Part shown: in pieces, positions 52,529 through 62,295 of the stretch
Position numbering within the stretch: the first letter of the stretch is position 1
Layout of the letters: every line of letters starts with the position of its first letter
Assembly (NCBI GenBank): GCA_019244295.1
Contig: JAFASX010000042.1
Location: 1-64,000 of the forward strand
From: Pseudonocardia sp.
Lineage (GTDB): Bacteria > Actinomycetota > Actinomycetes > Mycobacteriales > Pseudonocardiaceae
Direction: 5' to 3'
DNA length: 64,000 bases
Position numbers and translations under genes: made by a program
The notes under the pieces: generated by a model
Told to the model about the DNA's origin: nothing
What the model saw: the letters and a program-made list of their open reading frames with translations, nothing else
Database searches by the model: none

Positions 52529-53725
52529 ATGACCACTCAGCCGATGACCAGCATCGAGCTGTTCGCTGGTGGCGGTGGCCTCGCTTGGGCAATGCATGAG
52601 GCCGGCTTCCAGCATGTGCTCGTGAACGAGATCGAGCACCGTGCGTGCGAGACGCTTCGGGCGAACGTCGCGCGGGAGGTCTCGCCACAGTGGAGCGCCG
52701 AGTCAAGGTGGCCGCTCGTCGAAGGTGACGTCCGGGATATCGACTTCTCCGGCTGGGAGGGAACGATTGATGTCGTCGCTGGCGGCGTTCCCTGCCAGCC
52801 GTGGAGCCTCGGCGGGGCGCATGTAGGCTACGACGACCCTCGAAACTTGTGGCCTGAGCTGTTCCGATGCGTGCGCGAAACCCGACCACGCGCCGTAATC
52901 GCGGAAAACGTTCGAGGACTCCTGAGACCTTCATTTCGACCGTACTACGAATACATCCTCAACGAACTTCGCTTGCCCTTCGAGCAGCGGGTAGAGGGTG
53001 AGAATTGGCGAGACCACGATCACCGGTTGCGAAAGGCGTTAACGCGAGATACCGCCGAACCATGCGAACGCTACGATGTTTGGTGTCTACCGGTGAACGC
53101 AGCGGATTATGGTGTTCCGCAGATTCGCCACCGTGTGTTCGTCGTGGCCTTCCGAAGCGATCTCGGACTTGCTGATTGGGAATGTCCACCAGCCAGTCAC
53201 TCCGAAAATGCGTTACTAGCGGACCAGGCCAACGGACACTACTGGCATCGCCATGAGTTGTCGCCCCGCTTGCAAGTACAACCAACACTGATTCCGGTTA
53301 GAGACGGGCTGCTACCGTGGAGGACGCTTCGAGACGCCATTCGGGACATGCCCGAGCCGCTCGGAGACAAAATCGAGCATCCCGACTGGCTCCATCACTA
53401 TGGTTGGCCGGGCGCTCGTGAGTACGCTGGTCACACGCCGAATCTGCTCGACCGACCGGCGAAGACGGTAAAGGCTGGTGTGCATGGCGTTCCCGGCGGG
53501 GAGACGGTCCTGCGGCGCGACGACGGGTCTATCCGTTACATGACGGTACGGGAAGTTGCTCGAGTGATGACGTTTCCTGATCACTGGCGTCTGGCCGGTC
53601 CTCGGGGCGAGCAGATGCGGCAACTCGGGAACGCCGTCCCGGTACGGCTCGGCGGTGTCATCGCCGAGTCCGTATATAGCGCTTTGGAACGCGGCAATGC
53701 GTTGCCAGGCCGCCGTTTCGCGTAG
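52529..53725 (+). CDS. DNA (cytosine-5) methyltransferase
   Basis: 398 residues from ATG 52529. Motifs in order: I, SIELFAGGGGLAWAMHEAGF; II, VNEIE; IV, GGVPCQPWSLGG with catalytic Cys about 89; VI, AVIAENVRGLL; VIII, YGVPQIRHRVFVVAF; IX-X, RPAKTVKAG and MRQLGNAVPVRLGG. The variable region (about 165-300) is long. No restriction endonuclease is adjacent, so it is an orphan or a remnant of a type II system. Confidence 0.93.
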   Translation: MTTQPMTSIELFAGGGGLAWAMHEAGFQHVLVNEIEHRACETLRANVAREVSPQWSAESRWPLVEGDVRDIDFSGWEGTIDVVAGGVPCQPWSLGGAHVGYDDPRNLWPELFRCVRETRPRAVIAENVRGLLRPSFRPYYEYILNELRLPFEQRVEGENWRDHDHRLRKALTRDTAEPCERYDVWCLPVNAADYGVPQIRHRVFVVAFRSDLGLADWECPPASHSENALLADQANGHYWHRHELSPRLQVQPTLIPVRDGLLPWRTLRDAIRDMPEPLGDKIEHPDWLHHYGWPGAREYAGHTPNLLDRPAKTVKAGVHGVPGGETVLRRDDGSIRYMTVREVARVMTFPDHWRLAGPRGEQMRQLGNAVPVRLGGVIAESVYSALERGNALPGRRFA

Positions 53726-53899
53726 TGGTGGTGGCCGAGCCGGCAATAACGAGGTGACACGATAGCGCGCCCAGGTCAAAGACGGTCTTCAAGCTCGGGA
53801 CAACGCTCCGGTGATCATCGCGCCCGTACGCCACCAACGTGATCCACACAGCCGAGGCTAAAGCGACCCATGGAGTTTCCGGATTCACCGGGTTACGTT

Positions 53900-55567
53900 A
53901 TGAGCACTATGGCCAAGCCAGTTTTGATGACCGTCGACGATGACCCTGGGGTCAGCCGCGCCGTCGCACGCGACTTGCGGCGACGCTACGGGTCCGAGTA
54001 CCGCATCGTTCGCGCAGAATCCGGCCGCGCGGCGCTAGAGGCCCTGCGCGAGCTAGCACTGCGCGGCGAGCCGGTCGCGGCGATCCTAGCCGATTACCGG
54101 ATGCCCGAGATGAACGGGATCGAGTTCCTCGAACAAGCCATGGACATCGCCCCGCACGCCCGGCGGGCGTTGCTGACCGCGTACGCCGATACCGAGGCGG
54201 CGATACAGGCGATAAATGTGGTCGACGTCGACCACTACCTGCTCAAGCCGTGGGAACCGCCGGAGGAGAAGCTGTACCCAGTCGTGGACGCCCTGGTGGA
54301 GACGTGGCGCGCGGTCGGCGTCCGGCCGATCGAGGAGATCCGGATGGTCGGACACCGGTGGTCAGCGGAGTGCTTTGCCGCACGTGATTTCCTCGCGCGC
54401 AACGGCGTGCCCTACCGCTACTACTCGGTCGACGAAGCGGAGGGCGCGCGCTTGCTGCACGCCGCTGGCGCGACTGAGGTCGACGTCCCGTTGGTGATCA
54501 CTCCGGACGGCACCGCGCTTCGGGCGCCCAGCGACGCCGAGATCGCGGCGGCATGCGGGCTGACCACCAACCCGACGACCGATTTCTACGACCTCATCGT
54601 GATCGGCGGTGGCCCGGCCGGGCTCGGCAGCGCGGTATACGCCGCCTCAGAGGGCCTGCGGACCGTGCTCGTCGAGCGGCAAGCCACCGGAGGCCAGGCC
54701 GGGCAGAGTTCGCGGATCGAGAACTACCTGGGCTTTCCCGACGGAGTGTCCGGAGCCGCACTGACCGATCGCGCCCGTCGGCAGGCGACCAAGTTCGGCG
54801 CGGAGGTGCTCACCACCCGCGATGTCGTCGCGCTGGAGGTTCGCGGTTCGGCGCGTGCGGTGTGCTTCGGCGACGGGACCGAGATCGCCGCGCATGCCGT
54901 GGTCCTGGCCACCGGGGTCTCCTACCGCAGCCTGGACGCTCCCGGCGTTGCCGAACTCACCAGCCGAGGCGTGTTCTACGGCTCCGCCGCTACCGAGGCA
55001 CCGGCCTGCCAAGGCGAGGACGTGTACATCGTCGGTGGCGCCAACTCGGCCGGGCAGGCCGCGGTATTTTTCTCCCGGCACGCGGCGACGGTGACGCTGC
55101 TGGTCCGTGGGCCCAGCCTAAAAGCGTCAATGTCGACGTATCTCATCAAGCAGCTCGAGGCGATCGACACCATCACCGTGCGCACCCGCACCGAGGTAGC
55201 GCAGGCCTGCGGCGACGGGCATCTGCAGGAGCTGCGGCTGCGCAACCGGGACACCGGAGCGCTCGACGTGGTGAAGGCGGGCTTGATGTTCGTCTTCATC
55301 GGGGCCGAGCCGCGCACCGAGTGGCTGGCTGACGTGGTGCAGCGCGACGCGCGCGGGTTCATCCGAACCGGCCCGAATCTCGTCGTCGACGGCAAGCGAC
55401 CAGCGGGGTGGCAGCTGGACCGCGACCCGTATCACCTCGAATCCAGCGTGCCAGGGGTGTTCGTGGCCGGCGACGTGCGGGCCGAGTCGGTCAAGCGCGT
55501 CGCGTCAGCCGTCGGCGAAGGCGCCATGGCCGTCACGCTGGTGCATCGCTACCTGGCCGAACAATGA
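53900..55567 (+). CDS. receiver domain / thioredoxin-reductase-like flavoprotein fusion
   Basis: 555 residues from ATG 53900 (53870 also in frame). Receiver domain at 5-125 with DDD pocket, phospho-Asp about 65 (ILADYRMPEMNG) and Lys 116 (YLLKPW). A short thioredoxin/glutaredoxin-like region (150-222, GHRWSAECFAARDFLARNGV) has no CxxC. A FAD/NAD disulfide-reductase domain begins at IVIGGGPAGLGSAVYAASEG and includes VYIVGGANSAGQAAVFFSRH. Instead of the TrxR Cys pair it has TEAPACQGED, a lone Cys. So redox-active pairs are missing and the domain may use another chemistry. Coupled (ATGA) to the histidine kinase. Confidence 0.9.
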   Translation: MSTMAKPVLMTVDDDPGVSRAVARDLRRRYGSEYRIVRAESGRAALEALRELALRGEPVAAILADYRMPEMNGIEFLEQAMDIAPHARRALLTAYADTEAAIQAINVVDVDHYLLKPWEPPEEKLYPVVDALVETWRAVGVRPIEEIRMVGHRWSAECFAARDFLARNGVPYRYYSVDEAEGARLLHAAGATEVDVPLVITPDGTALRAPSDAEIAAACGLTTNPTTDFYDLIVIGGGPAGLGSAVYAASEGLRTVLVERQATGGQAGQSSRIENYLGFPDGVSGAALTDRARRQATKFGAEVLTTRDVVALEVRGSARAVCFGDGTEIAAHAVVLATGVSYRSLDAPGVAELTSRGVFYGSAATEAPACQGEDVYIVGGANSAGQAAVFFSRHAATVTLLVRGPSLKASMSTYLIKQLEAIDTITVRTRTEVAQACGDGHLQELRLRNRDTGALDVVKAGLMFVFIGAEPRTEWLADVVQRDARGFIRTGPNLVVDGKRPAGWQLDRDPYHLESSVPGVFVAGDVRAESVKRVASAVGEGAMAVTLVHRYLAEQ

Positions 55568-57045
55568 GCGAGTCGGCGAACCAGGCCGCGCCGCGGGATG
55601 GGCACCTGACGATCGAAGAGCTGCGCACGCTGTTCTTGTTCGCCGACCTCACCGACACGCAGGTCGCTTGGGTCGCCGCGCATGGCGATGTCGTCGAGGC
55701 GGAGCGCGGCGCCGTCGTTGTGACCGAAGGCGAACCGGCTACCTGCTTTTACGTCCTGCTGTCCGGCACGATCTCGATGAGCAGACTGATCGGCGGGGAC
55801 CCGGTTGAGACCACCCGCACCGACCAGCGCGGCGTTTACTTCGGCGCGGTCCAGTTCTACCTCGACGACGACATGGCCCGCGACTACGCGGCTTCGGTCC
55901 GCGCCCTCACCGACTGTGTATTGCTCGCGCTGCCGGCCAAGGACTTCGCCAAGCAGTTCACGCTTTGGTACCCGATGGCGGTGCACCTGCTGGAGGGGAT
56001 GATCCTCGGCTTGCAGCGCAATAACGCCCAGGTCGCCGAGCGGGAACGGCTGCTTGCGTTGGGCAAGCTCTCGGCCGGGCTCACCCACGAGCTGAACAAC
56101 CCGGCCGCCGCCGCGGGTCGTGCCGCGGACACCTTGCGCGACAAGGTAGCCGGAATGCGCGCCAAGCTAGCCATGATCGCCGATGGGCGGATCGCGGGAG
56201 ACCAGCTCAAGAAGCTGGTGATGGCCCAGGACGAGTTCGTCAAGAAGGTACGGCACGCGCCCGCGCTCTCCCCAATGCAGGCCGCGGATGCCGAGGACGA
56301 ACTCGGCGAGTGGCTCGAAGAACACGGCATCGACGGCGGCTGGGACCTCGCCCCGGTGTTTGTCGCGGGCGGACTCGGTATTGACGACCTGGAAGCCGTC
56401 GCCGCCGCCGCGAATGAGACGACCCTCGACGGGGCGATCCGCTGGCTGGCCTACACCGTGGAGACCGAGAGCCTGCTGCGGGAGATTCTGGACGCCACCT
56501 CTCGAATCTCCGAGCTGGTGCTCGCGGCCAAGCAGTATTCGCAGCTCGACCGTGCCCCGCACCGCCTCATTGACGTGCACGAAGGCCTCGACGCCACCGT
56601 GGTGATGTTCGGCCGCAAGCTGGGGCAGGACAGCGGGATCGGCATCGTCAAGCAGTACGACCGCACGCTTCCATTGGTTCCCGGCTACCCCGCTGAGCTC
56701 AACCAGGTGTGGACCAACATCATCGACAACGCCATCGACGCGATGGGTGGGCACGGCACGCTGACCGTGCGCACCGCGCTGGACGAGGGCCGCGTGCTGG
56801 TCGAGATCGGCGACACCGGTCCCGGCATCCCAGCCGAGGTGCGGCAGCGGATCTTCGAGCCATTCTTCACCACCAAGCCGGTCGGCCAGGGAACCGGCCT
56901 CGGGCTGGACGTCAGCTACCGAGTCATCGTCACTCGCCATCACGGTGACATCACGGTGGAGTCGCAACCCGGCGACACCCGCTTTCAAGTTCGGCTGCCG
57001 ATACATGAAACCGATCTTGACTGCCCAACGGTAGGGATGCGATAA
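55564..57045 (+). CDS. cyclic-nucleotide-binding-domain histidine kinase
   Basis: 493 residues, starting within the stop of the preceding gene. A cNMP/CRP-like domain (about 15-135: [20 protein letters not shown] ... [18 protein letters not shown]) is followed by a helical spacer and a kinase with phospho-acceptor His about 175 ([20 protein letters not shown]). HATPase motifs: N box [10 protein letters not shown]1 GDTGPGIP, G2 [12 protein letters not shown]. No membrane segments, so a cytosolic sensor. It likely phosphorylates the receiver of the flavoprotein encoded just upstream. Confidence 0.93.
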   Translation: MSESANQAAPRDGHLTIEELRTLFLFADLTDTQVAWVAAHGDVVEAERGAVVVTEGEPATCFYVLLSGTISMSRLIGGDPVETTRTDQRGVYFGAVQFYLDDDMARDYAASVRALTDCVLLALPAKDFAKQFTLWYPMAVHLLEGMILGLQRNNAQVAERERLLALGKLSAGLTHELNNPAAAAGRAADTLRDKVAGMRAKLAMIADGRIAGDQLKKLVMAQDEFVKKVRHAPALSPMQAADAEDELGEWLEEHGIDGGWDLAPVFVAGGLGIDDLEAVAAAANETTLDGAIRWLAYTVETESLLREILDATSRISELVLAAKQYSQLDRAPHRLIDVHEGLDATVVMFGRKLGQDSGIGIVKQYDRTLPLVPGYPAELNQVWTNIIDNAIDAMGGHGTLTVRTALDEGRVLVEIGDTGPGIPAEVRQRIFEPFFTTKPVGQGTGLGLDVSYRVIVTRHHGDITVESQPGDTRFQVRLPIHETDLDCPTVGMR

Positions 57046-57386
57046 ATCACAGTGCTTGGCAGTTGTGGCGCCTATCCTGTCTATCCTGAGCCAGGTACTG
57101 CGGCTGGAAATGGTCGGACTGACGGACAACACCGTGTTCGGCCTTCCACCCTGCCGTTCCGGGTCGAGAACATGCGGACGCTCGATAGAGAACACGGTAT
57201 CGGCAGCGGGATCCCATGATAGCCAAGACGGCACGAGCTGTAATCTCACCGAGACGATGAGAACTGCGCAGACGATAAACGCTCCCGCGGGTCGAAGGGC
57301 AAGAAACTCAGCAACTGGTTTTTGTTGACTCAGCATCACGAGGGCCGCGTGGGGCTACCACGGCATTCGATTCGGTAATTGCCACG
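57046..57386. other. intergenic, no supported gene
   Basis: About 340 bp. A minus-strand frame with a hydrophobic start at 57339 runs on into the kinase gene and is judged a shadow. The region probably held the upstream part of the regulator whose tail starts at 57387. Confidence 0.4.
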
Positions 57387-57626
57387 TTGGCTGGGCCGAA
57401 GTCACGAGCACCGCTACTTCTTGATCAGGCGCAACTGGTCACCGCCGCCGGGAAGCTTGGTGAAGGTTGCGCTCTCGCGGTGGATGCGTTGCATATCGGC
57501 CGAGAGTATCGTAGCGAGCGCATTACGTCGCGCGTGCGCACGTTCCGGGCAAGCTTGCCGTACCGAAGCAAAGAAGTGGCGGCTTTGGATGAGGCATTGA
57601 TCTCGCTGTACCAGGAGGACGTCTGA
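57387..57626 (+). pseudogene. C-terminal fragment of an XRE/TPR-type regulator
   Basis: 79 residues ending HIGREYRSERITSRVRTFRA ... YRSKEVAALDEALISLYQ. This ending is typical of actinobacterial helix-turn-helix regulators with TPR-like C-termini, which are about 400 residues long; the HTH and most repeats are missing here. Stop and next start overlap (TGATG). Confidence 0.5.
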
Positions 57627-58101
57627 TGAGGCTTGCCGTCACAGGCCATCGAGGATTGACGGAAGCGACACAGCGACTTGTTGACGCGGGACTACGGCAC
57701 ATCATCGCCGAATATGCCGAAGGTGACTTAGTCGGTCTGTCACGCATCGCGGACGGCGCGGATTCGATCTTTGCTCAAGCGATTCTGGACGCCGGGGCTA
57801 CATTGGTGGTGATTGTTCCTGCCGCTAAGTACCGCGCCGGCTTGCCAAAGCCCATTATCCCGTTTATGACAAGTTGTTCAACAGAGCGGCCGACGTTATC
57901 TGTTTGGACTACGTGGAGTCCACCTCCGAATCATATATGGCCGCAAGTATCCGCATGCTCGAAAACGCCGATATGCTTCTCGCCGTCTGGGACGGGATGC
58001 CGGCGCGCGGCTATGGCGGTACCACGGATGTTGTGCAAGCAGCACGAGAGCGAAACGTACCCGTCACGATAGTTTGGCCATCAGGAGCAGCGAGAAACTA
58101 G
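57626..58101 (+). pseudogene. SLOG/Rossmann-type nucleotide-binding protein, frameshifted
   Basis: Frame 1 encodes MRLAVTGHRGLTEATQRLVD ... LVGLSRIADGADSIFAQAIL then VVIVPAAKYRAGLP, up to about 57850. The next frame continues with AHYPVYDKLFNRAADVICLD then YVESTSESYMAASIRMLENA ... AVWDGMPARGYGGTTDVVQA to 58101. Together they make one ~158-residue protein of the SLOG-like family, often paired with HTH/TPR regulators in actinomycetes. A one-base shift near 57850 breaks it (or is a sequencing error). Confidence 0.7.
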
Positions 58102-58283
58102 CGCGCTACCCTCGCTCGGCGGCGAACTCAGCCCATCATGTGCTCGACGAGCCGGTCGCGGGCTGCGCCCTTGGCCACGCCTACCTAAGCCGCGGACCAA
58201 TCTTCACTTGCCGTCTTCACAGATGGGGCTAAGGTGCGGATGTCATCCACAAGGACAACCACAAGGACAAAGGGGACTCCACC

Positions 58284-58709
58284 GTGGCCACCACCCGTAC
58301 CGCACACACCGACTGGCAGGGCGAGCTGCTCACCGGCAGCGGCACTGTGGTCTTCGACTCGTCAGGGATCGGTGAGTACCCGGTGTCCTGGCCCTCGCGG
58401 GCCGAGCAGGCGAACGGCAAGACCAGTCCCGAAGAGCTCATAGCTGGTGCCCACTCCAGTTGCTACTGCATGGCGCTGTCCCATGGGCTGACCGGCGCCG
58501 GCACCCCTCCAACCCGGCTGGAGACCAAAGCCGAGGTAACCTTCCAGCCGGGCGAGGGCATCACCGGCATCCACCTCACCGTTCACGCCGAGGTGCCCGG
58601 CCTGGACGCCGACGGCTTCGCGGCGGCGGCGGAGGACGCGAAGAAGAACTGCCCGGTCAGCCAAGCGCTCACTGGAACCACCATCACGCTGACCGCCGAA
58701 CTCGCCTGA
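58284..58709 (+). CDS. OsmC family peroxiredoxin
   Basis: 141 residues from a GTG preceded by AAGGGGA. TSPEELIAGAHSSCYCMALS holds the first redox Cys, and AAAEDAKKNCPVSQALTGTT the second; the family reduces organic hydroperoxides with this pair. Cytosolic. Twelve-base repeats (CCACAAGGACAA twice) lie between 58246 and 58270 in the leader. Single gene. Confidence 0.93.
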   Translation: MATTRTAHTDWQGELLTGSGTVVFDSSGIGEYPVSWPSRAEQANGKTSPEELIAGAHSSCYCMALSHGLTGAGTPPTRLETKAEVTFQPGEGITGIHLTVHAEVPGLDADGFAAAAEDAKKNCPVSQALTGTTITLTAELA

Positions 58710-58749
58710 TGTCGGCCGGACTCCTGGCGAGATCAAACGGCGATCACAC

Positions 58750-59318
58750 TTAGGGCCGGTCCACACTGACTACCGGCGCCCCGGCGGCCAGGAACGCGGT
58801 CACGGTGTCGTGGATGTGCCGGAACTGGGTGTCCCGGTCGGGGTGGGAACTGCCCCGCGCGGTCTTGCTGTTGGCTTGCAGGCTGTAGCCGGCCTCGCGC
58901 GACAGGCGTTGCACCAGCGAGGCGCAGGCCTGGTGTCCCTGGCCGCGCAGTGCGGCCGCGAGCAAGCGCAGTGACGTCGAGGTCCACCGCAACGGTGTCA
59001 TGGGATCCCCGCGCGAGTCCGGCTCGACCAGTTTGTCCAACGCCGCGACCAGACCAGGGTCGTGTTCCTCAGCGCGTTTGCGCCCACCACCGAGACCGCG
59101 CGACCGCTCGGGCGCGGGGGCGGCGCTGGATCGTCAAGCTCGGCGCGTCCCCGCCGGACGGTGTCCGGGGACACGCTCACCGCTTCAGCGACGATCCGTG
59201 CTCCACCCGAGCCCAGCTCGCGCGCCTCAGCACCCAATCAGAGCCGGCGTTGACGCTCGTTCAGATGCGCCTTCAGGGCGTCATAGCGACCCACCAGGGA
59301 CTCCATGACCGCAGACAT
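58750..59318 (-). pseudogene. ISAzo13-type transposase, 5' fragment with stop and frameshifts
   Basis: Starting at ATG 59318 the frame reads MSAVMESLVGRYDALKAHLN then ERQRRL, a TGA at 59238-59240 where Trp is usual, then LGAEARELGSGGARIVAEAV. A frameshift leads to NKLVEP-like LDKLVEPDSRGDPMTPLRWT then STSLRLLAAALRGQGHQAC and NSKTARGSSHPDRDTQFRHI ... PVVSVD. The catalytic domain beyond is absent. No terminal repeats found. A dead IS remnant. Confidence 0.75.
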
Positions 59319-59377
59319 AACACAGACCGCAGCCGCCACGAGGCCAAAACTAGGTTATTTCACGACAAGCCCTTAGC

Positions 59378-60181
59378 TCACGAGTTGGTTGATGCTGATT
59401 TGGTGGTCCGGTCTGGACGGCGGCGCTTGTCCCGGACGAAAACGATAGCTGTTTTGCCGTCGCCAGGACTGCGGCGGTCCACCTCGAACAACGTAGTCGC
59501 GATGATCAGATCACTGAGTTTGGCGTAGCCATAGGTGCGAGAATCGAAGTCCGGACGTTGCTTCGTGATGATGGTGCCGAGGGAGGACAACGGGGCCCAG
59601 CCGTCGTCGTCGGAGGCCGCCTCGAGGACGTTACGCAGGAGCGTGACCAGGGCGGTGTCACCCTTGAGCTGGGCGCCGGGGGTAGCTGGCTTCGGTGTCG
59701 ATGGCGACGCGGTCGCGGTGGCGGGGCTATCGGGGTAAGTCAAGTTCTCGATGTAGATGAACTTGTCGCAAGCCGCGACGAAGGGCTTGGGCGTCTTGCG
59801 TTCGCCAAATCCATACACGGTCAGCCCAGACTCGCGCAAGCGCGCGGCCAGACGGGTGAAGTCACTGTCGCTGGAGACAAGGCAGAACCCGTCGAAGCGA
59901 CCCGTATAGAGCAGGTCCATAGCGTCGATGGCCATCGCCGCGTCGGTGGAGTTCTTGCCGGTTGTGTACGCGAACTGCTGGATGGGTTGGATCGACTGGG
60001 CCAGCAGCTGGTCTTTCCAGCCTTTCAGGCTCGTGCCGGTCCAATCGCCGTAAGCACGCTTGACATGCGCGGTGCCGTACTTGGCAACCTCGGCCAGCAA
60101 AGCCTCGATGATCGAGGGCTGCGCGTTGTCCGCGTCGATGAGCACCGCGAGCTTGGCGGCGTTCTCGCTGACCGTGACCAT
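59378..60181 (-). CDS. NYN-domain protein with C-terminal OST-HTH/LOTUS-like domain
   Basis: 267 residues from ATG 60181 (GAAGGGA upstream). The NYN (PIN-like) domain is at about 8-150: LAVLIDADNAQPSIIEALLA, acidic pocket residues in AMAIDAMDLLYTGRFDGFCL then VSSDSDFTRLAARLRESG. After a Thr/Pro-rich linker, VTLLRNVLEAASDDDGWAPL ... QRPDFDSRTYGYAKLSDLII is a LOTUS-like winged helix. This predicts an RNA-directed nuclease. Single gene. Confidence 0.88.
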   Translation of the reverse strand: MVTVSENAAKLAVLIDADNAQPSIIEALLAEVAKYGTAHVKRAYGDWTGTSLKGWKDQLLAQSIQPIQQFAYTTGKNSTDAAMAIDAMDLLYTGRFDGFCLVSSDSDFTRLAARLRESGLTVYGFGERKTPKPFVAACDKFIYIENLTYPDSPATATASPSTPKPATPGAQLKGDTALVTLLRNVLEAASDDDGWAPLSSLGTIITKQRPDFDSRTYGYAKLSDLIIATTLFEVDRRSPGDGKTAIVFVRDKRRRPDRTTKSASTNS

Positions 60182-60418
60182 GCCGTTTCCCTTCATCGTC
60201 GGACGCGACTGGCGGGGAACCAGGGCGAAGCCGACCGAACACCATCGTGCTCAACGCGGTGGAAGCAGGTTCGCCACGTTGCCGACGATGAGGATCCTCC
60301 TGTCGGTCAGGAATACTGTCAGCCAGGGCGCCTCGCGATGCTGGGCCGTAGCCCGCGGGCCGTGTCGCGTCGGATGCGGTGACGCCAGGAAAGGTGCCGG
60401 TGCGGCTAGAGTCAGGTC

Positions 60419-61303
60419 ATGCCATGGACCACCGCCGACATTCCCGATCAGACCGGCCGCACCGTCGTGGTGACAGGGGCGAACAGCGGGCTCGGGTTGG
60501 TTACCGCGACGACGCTGGCGGCCGCTGGTGCCAGGGTGATCGCGGCCTGTCGTGATGTAGCGAAGGGCCGCGCGGCGGTCGCGAGATTCGCTGGCGAGAT
60601 CGAGGTGCGCGCGCTCGACCTGGCCGACCTGGCATCGGTCGAAGCCTTCGCCGCTGGTTTGGATGGCCCGGTGGATGTGTTGGTGAACAACGCTGGCGTA
60701 ATGGCGGTGCCGCGGCGCCGGACCAAGGACGGTTTCGAGCTGCAGCTGGGCACCAACCATCTCGGGCACTTCGCGTTGACCTGTCGACTACTGCCTAGGG
60801 TGACCGACCGGGTGGTGACGCTGTCCAGCAGCATGCATCGGATCGGCCGAATCCGGCTTGATGACCTGAACTGGCAGCGCGGCTACCAGCGCTGGTTGGC
60901 CTACGGCCAGTCCAAGCTGGCCAATCTGATGTTCGCCTACGAGCTGCAGCACCGGCTGCTGACCGCCGGCTCGGCGGTGCGCTCGATGGCCGCGCACCCG
61001 GGTTACGCCGCGACCAATCTGCAGTCGCACACCGAAACCGTACTGGACCAGCTGCTTGGCATGCTTAACCACGTCGTTGGCCAGTCGGCCGAGATGGGCG
61101 CACTGCCAACGCTGTACGCCGCCACCGTCGTCGACTTGCCGGGGGGCAGCTACATCGGCCCCGGCGGCCCTGGCGAGATACGTGGCTACCCGCGACCAGT
61201 TGGCTCCTCAGGCGCCTCGCACGACCGGGATGTGCAGCGAGCGCTGTGGGAGGCGTCGGAGCGGCTGACGGGAGTGCGGTTCGCTTTCGCTGACGCTCGC
61301 TGA
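60419..61303 (+). CDS. short-chain dehydrogenase/reductase (retinol/protochlorophyllide-reductase-like)
   Basis: 294 residues. Cofactor motif TVVVTGANSGLGLVTATTLA, NNAGVMAVPRRRTKDGFELQ, Ser in VVTLSSSMHR and catalytic YGQSKLANLMF. The longer C-terminus with HPGYAATNLQSH matches the actinobacterial NADP-dependent subgroup. Substrate unknown. Confidence 0.92.
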   Translation: MPWTTADIPDQTGRTVVVTGANSGLGLVTATTLAAAGARVIAACRDVAKGRAAVARFAGEIEVRALDLADLASVEAFAAGLDGPVDVLVNNAGVMAVPRRRTKDGFELQLGTNHLGHFALTCRLLPRVTDRVVTLSSSMHRIGRIRLDDLNWQRGYQRWLAYGQSKLANLMFAYELQHRLLTAGSAVRSMAAHPGYAATNLQSHTETVLDQLLGMLNHVVGQSAEMGALPTLYAATVVDLPGGSYIGPGGPGEIRGYPRPVGSSGASHDRDVQRALWEASERLTGVRFAFADAR

Positions 61304-61442
61304 CCCCGGCCAGACCCATAACGTGACACGGTGCTTACCTGCCCTGAACACACACTCGTCAGCATCGGGCCATGGTGAGCCTGGCCGCCCCTTACTATCT
61401 CGACTATCTCGCTTGCTCGTGTGTGGCGCGGAAGGTCGAGCT

Positions 61443-61812
61443 CTGATCGAGTTCGGATTCTTCGGTCAGGTCGAAACGTGGCGCGACGGAAGCCGGGTGG
61501 AGCTGGGCGGGCGCAAGTAGCGAGCCGTGCTCGCGGCGCTGCTCGTCCATGCCGGGCGGGTGGTGTCGCTGGATCAGCTGATCGATGAGCTGTGGCCGAC
61601 TTGCGCGCATCCGATGCGGGAACGGTTGCGGGCCTAACTGATGCTCGCCCTCCACCGTTCCGGGCGCCAGACCGACGCGCTGGAGGTGTACCGGGTGGCG
61701 GCAGGCCCTTGCGCGACGAGCTCGGACTGGAGCCGGGCGCCCGGCTGCAAGCACTGGAGCAGGCGGTGCTCCGCCACGACCCGGACCTGGCTTGGGAGCC
61801 ACCGGAGCCACC
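61443..61812 (+). pseudogene. SARP-type (BTAD) transcriptional regulator, decayed
   Basis: Fragments in order: IEFGFFGQVETWRDGSRVEL then GGRK, a TAG where Gln is expected, RAVLAALLVHAGRVVSLDQL then IDELWPT, a large internal deletion, RERLRA, a TAA, LMLALHRSGRQTDALEVYRV and, one frame over, LRDELGLEPGARLQALEQAV then LRHDPDL. These are pieces of the winged helix and the BTAD domain of an AfsR/SARP regulator. The start codon is also lost. Confidence 0.8.
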
Positions 61813-62295
61813 AAGGGCGGGTTCGACGTGGTTCTGCTCGACTTGATGATGCCGGTCATGGACGGCTACTCCACGCTGGCGGCGATCAAGGCCGACGAGC
61901 GGCTGAACCACCTGCCGGTGATCATGGTCTCGGCGGCGCACGAGCTGGAGAGCGTCGCGCGGTGCATCGATCTCGGCGCCACCGACTACCTGCCGAAACC
62001 GTTCAGTGCCACGGTGCTGCGCGCTCGCCTGCGCTCCTGCCTGGCCGCGAAGCGGCTGCGTGACGTCGAGCGCGACTACCTGCGCCGAGTCGCAGACGTC
62101 GTGGCCAGCGAGCCGGGCGGGCTGGACGCGGAGGCGACGAAAGACGACGTCGTGGGCCGGCTGGCGCGCCGGTTACAGCAGATGACCCGCGACGTGGCCA
62201 CCCGCGAGCAGGCCCTGCGCGAGGAGATCGCGGCGCTGCGAGCCGAGGTCGACAGAGCTCGCGCCGCGGCCAGCTCCCGAGGGGACGAGCTATGA
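61813..62295 (+). pseudogene. response regulator lacking the first third of its receiver domain
   Basis: GGFDVVLLDLMMPVMDGYST then LAAIKADERLNHLPVIMVSA carries the phospho-acceptor Asp and the Thr/Ser switch region, ATDYLPKPFSATVLRARLRS the Lys. The N-terminal ~45 residues, including the acidic pocket, are replaced by the SARP remnant at about 61813, so the protein cannot be phosphorylated normally. A helical coiled-coil C-terminus (ATREQALREEIAALRAEVDR) links to the next gene, which it overlaps (ATGA). Confidence 0.75.

Noticed and set aside
56167..57339. 390-codon minus frame starting with a hydrophobic segment at 57339
   Set aside because: Most of it lies opposite the histidine kinase and reads as a shadow; the hydrophobic start alone is not evidence of a gene.
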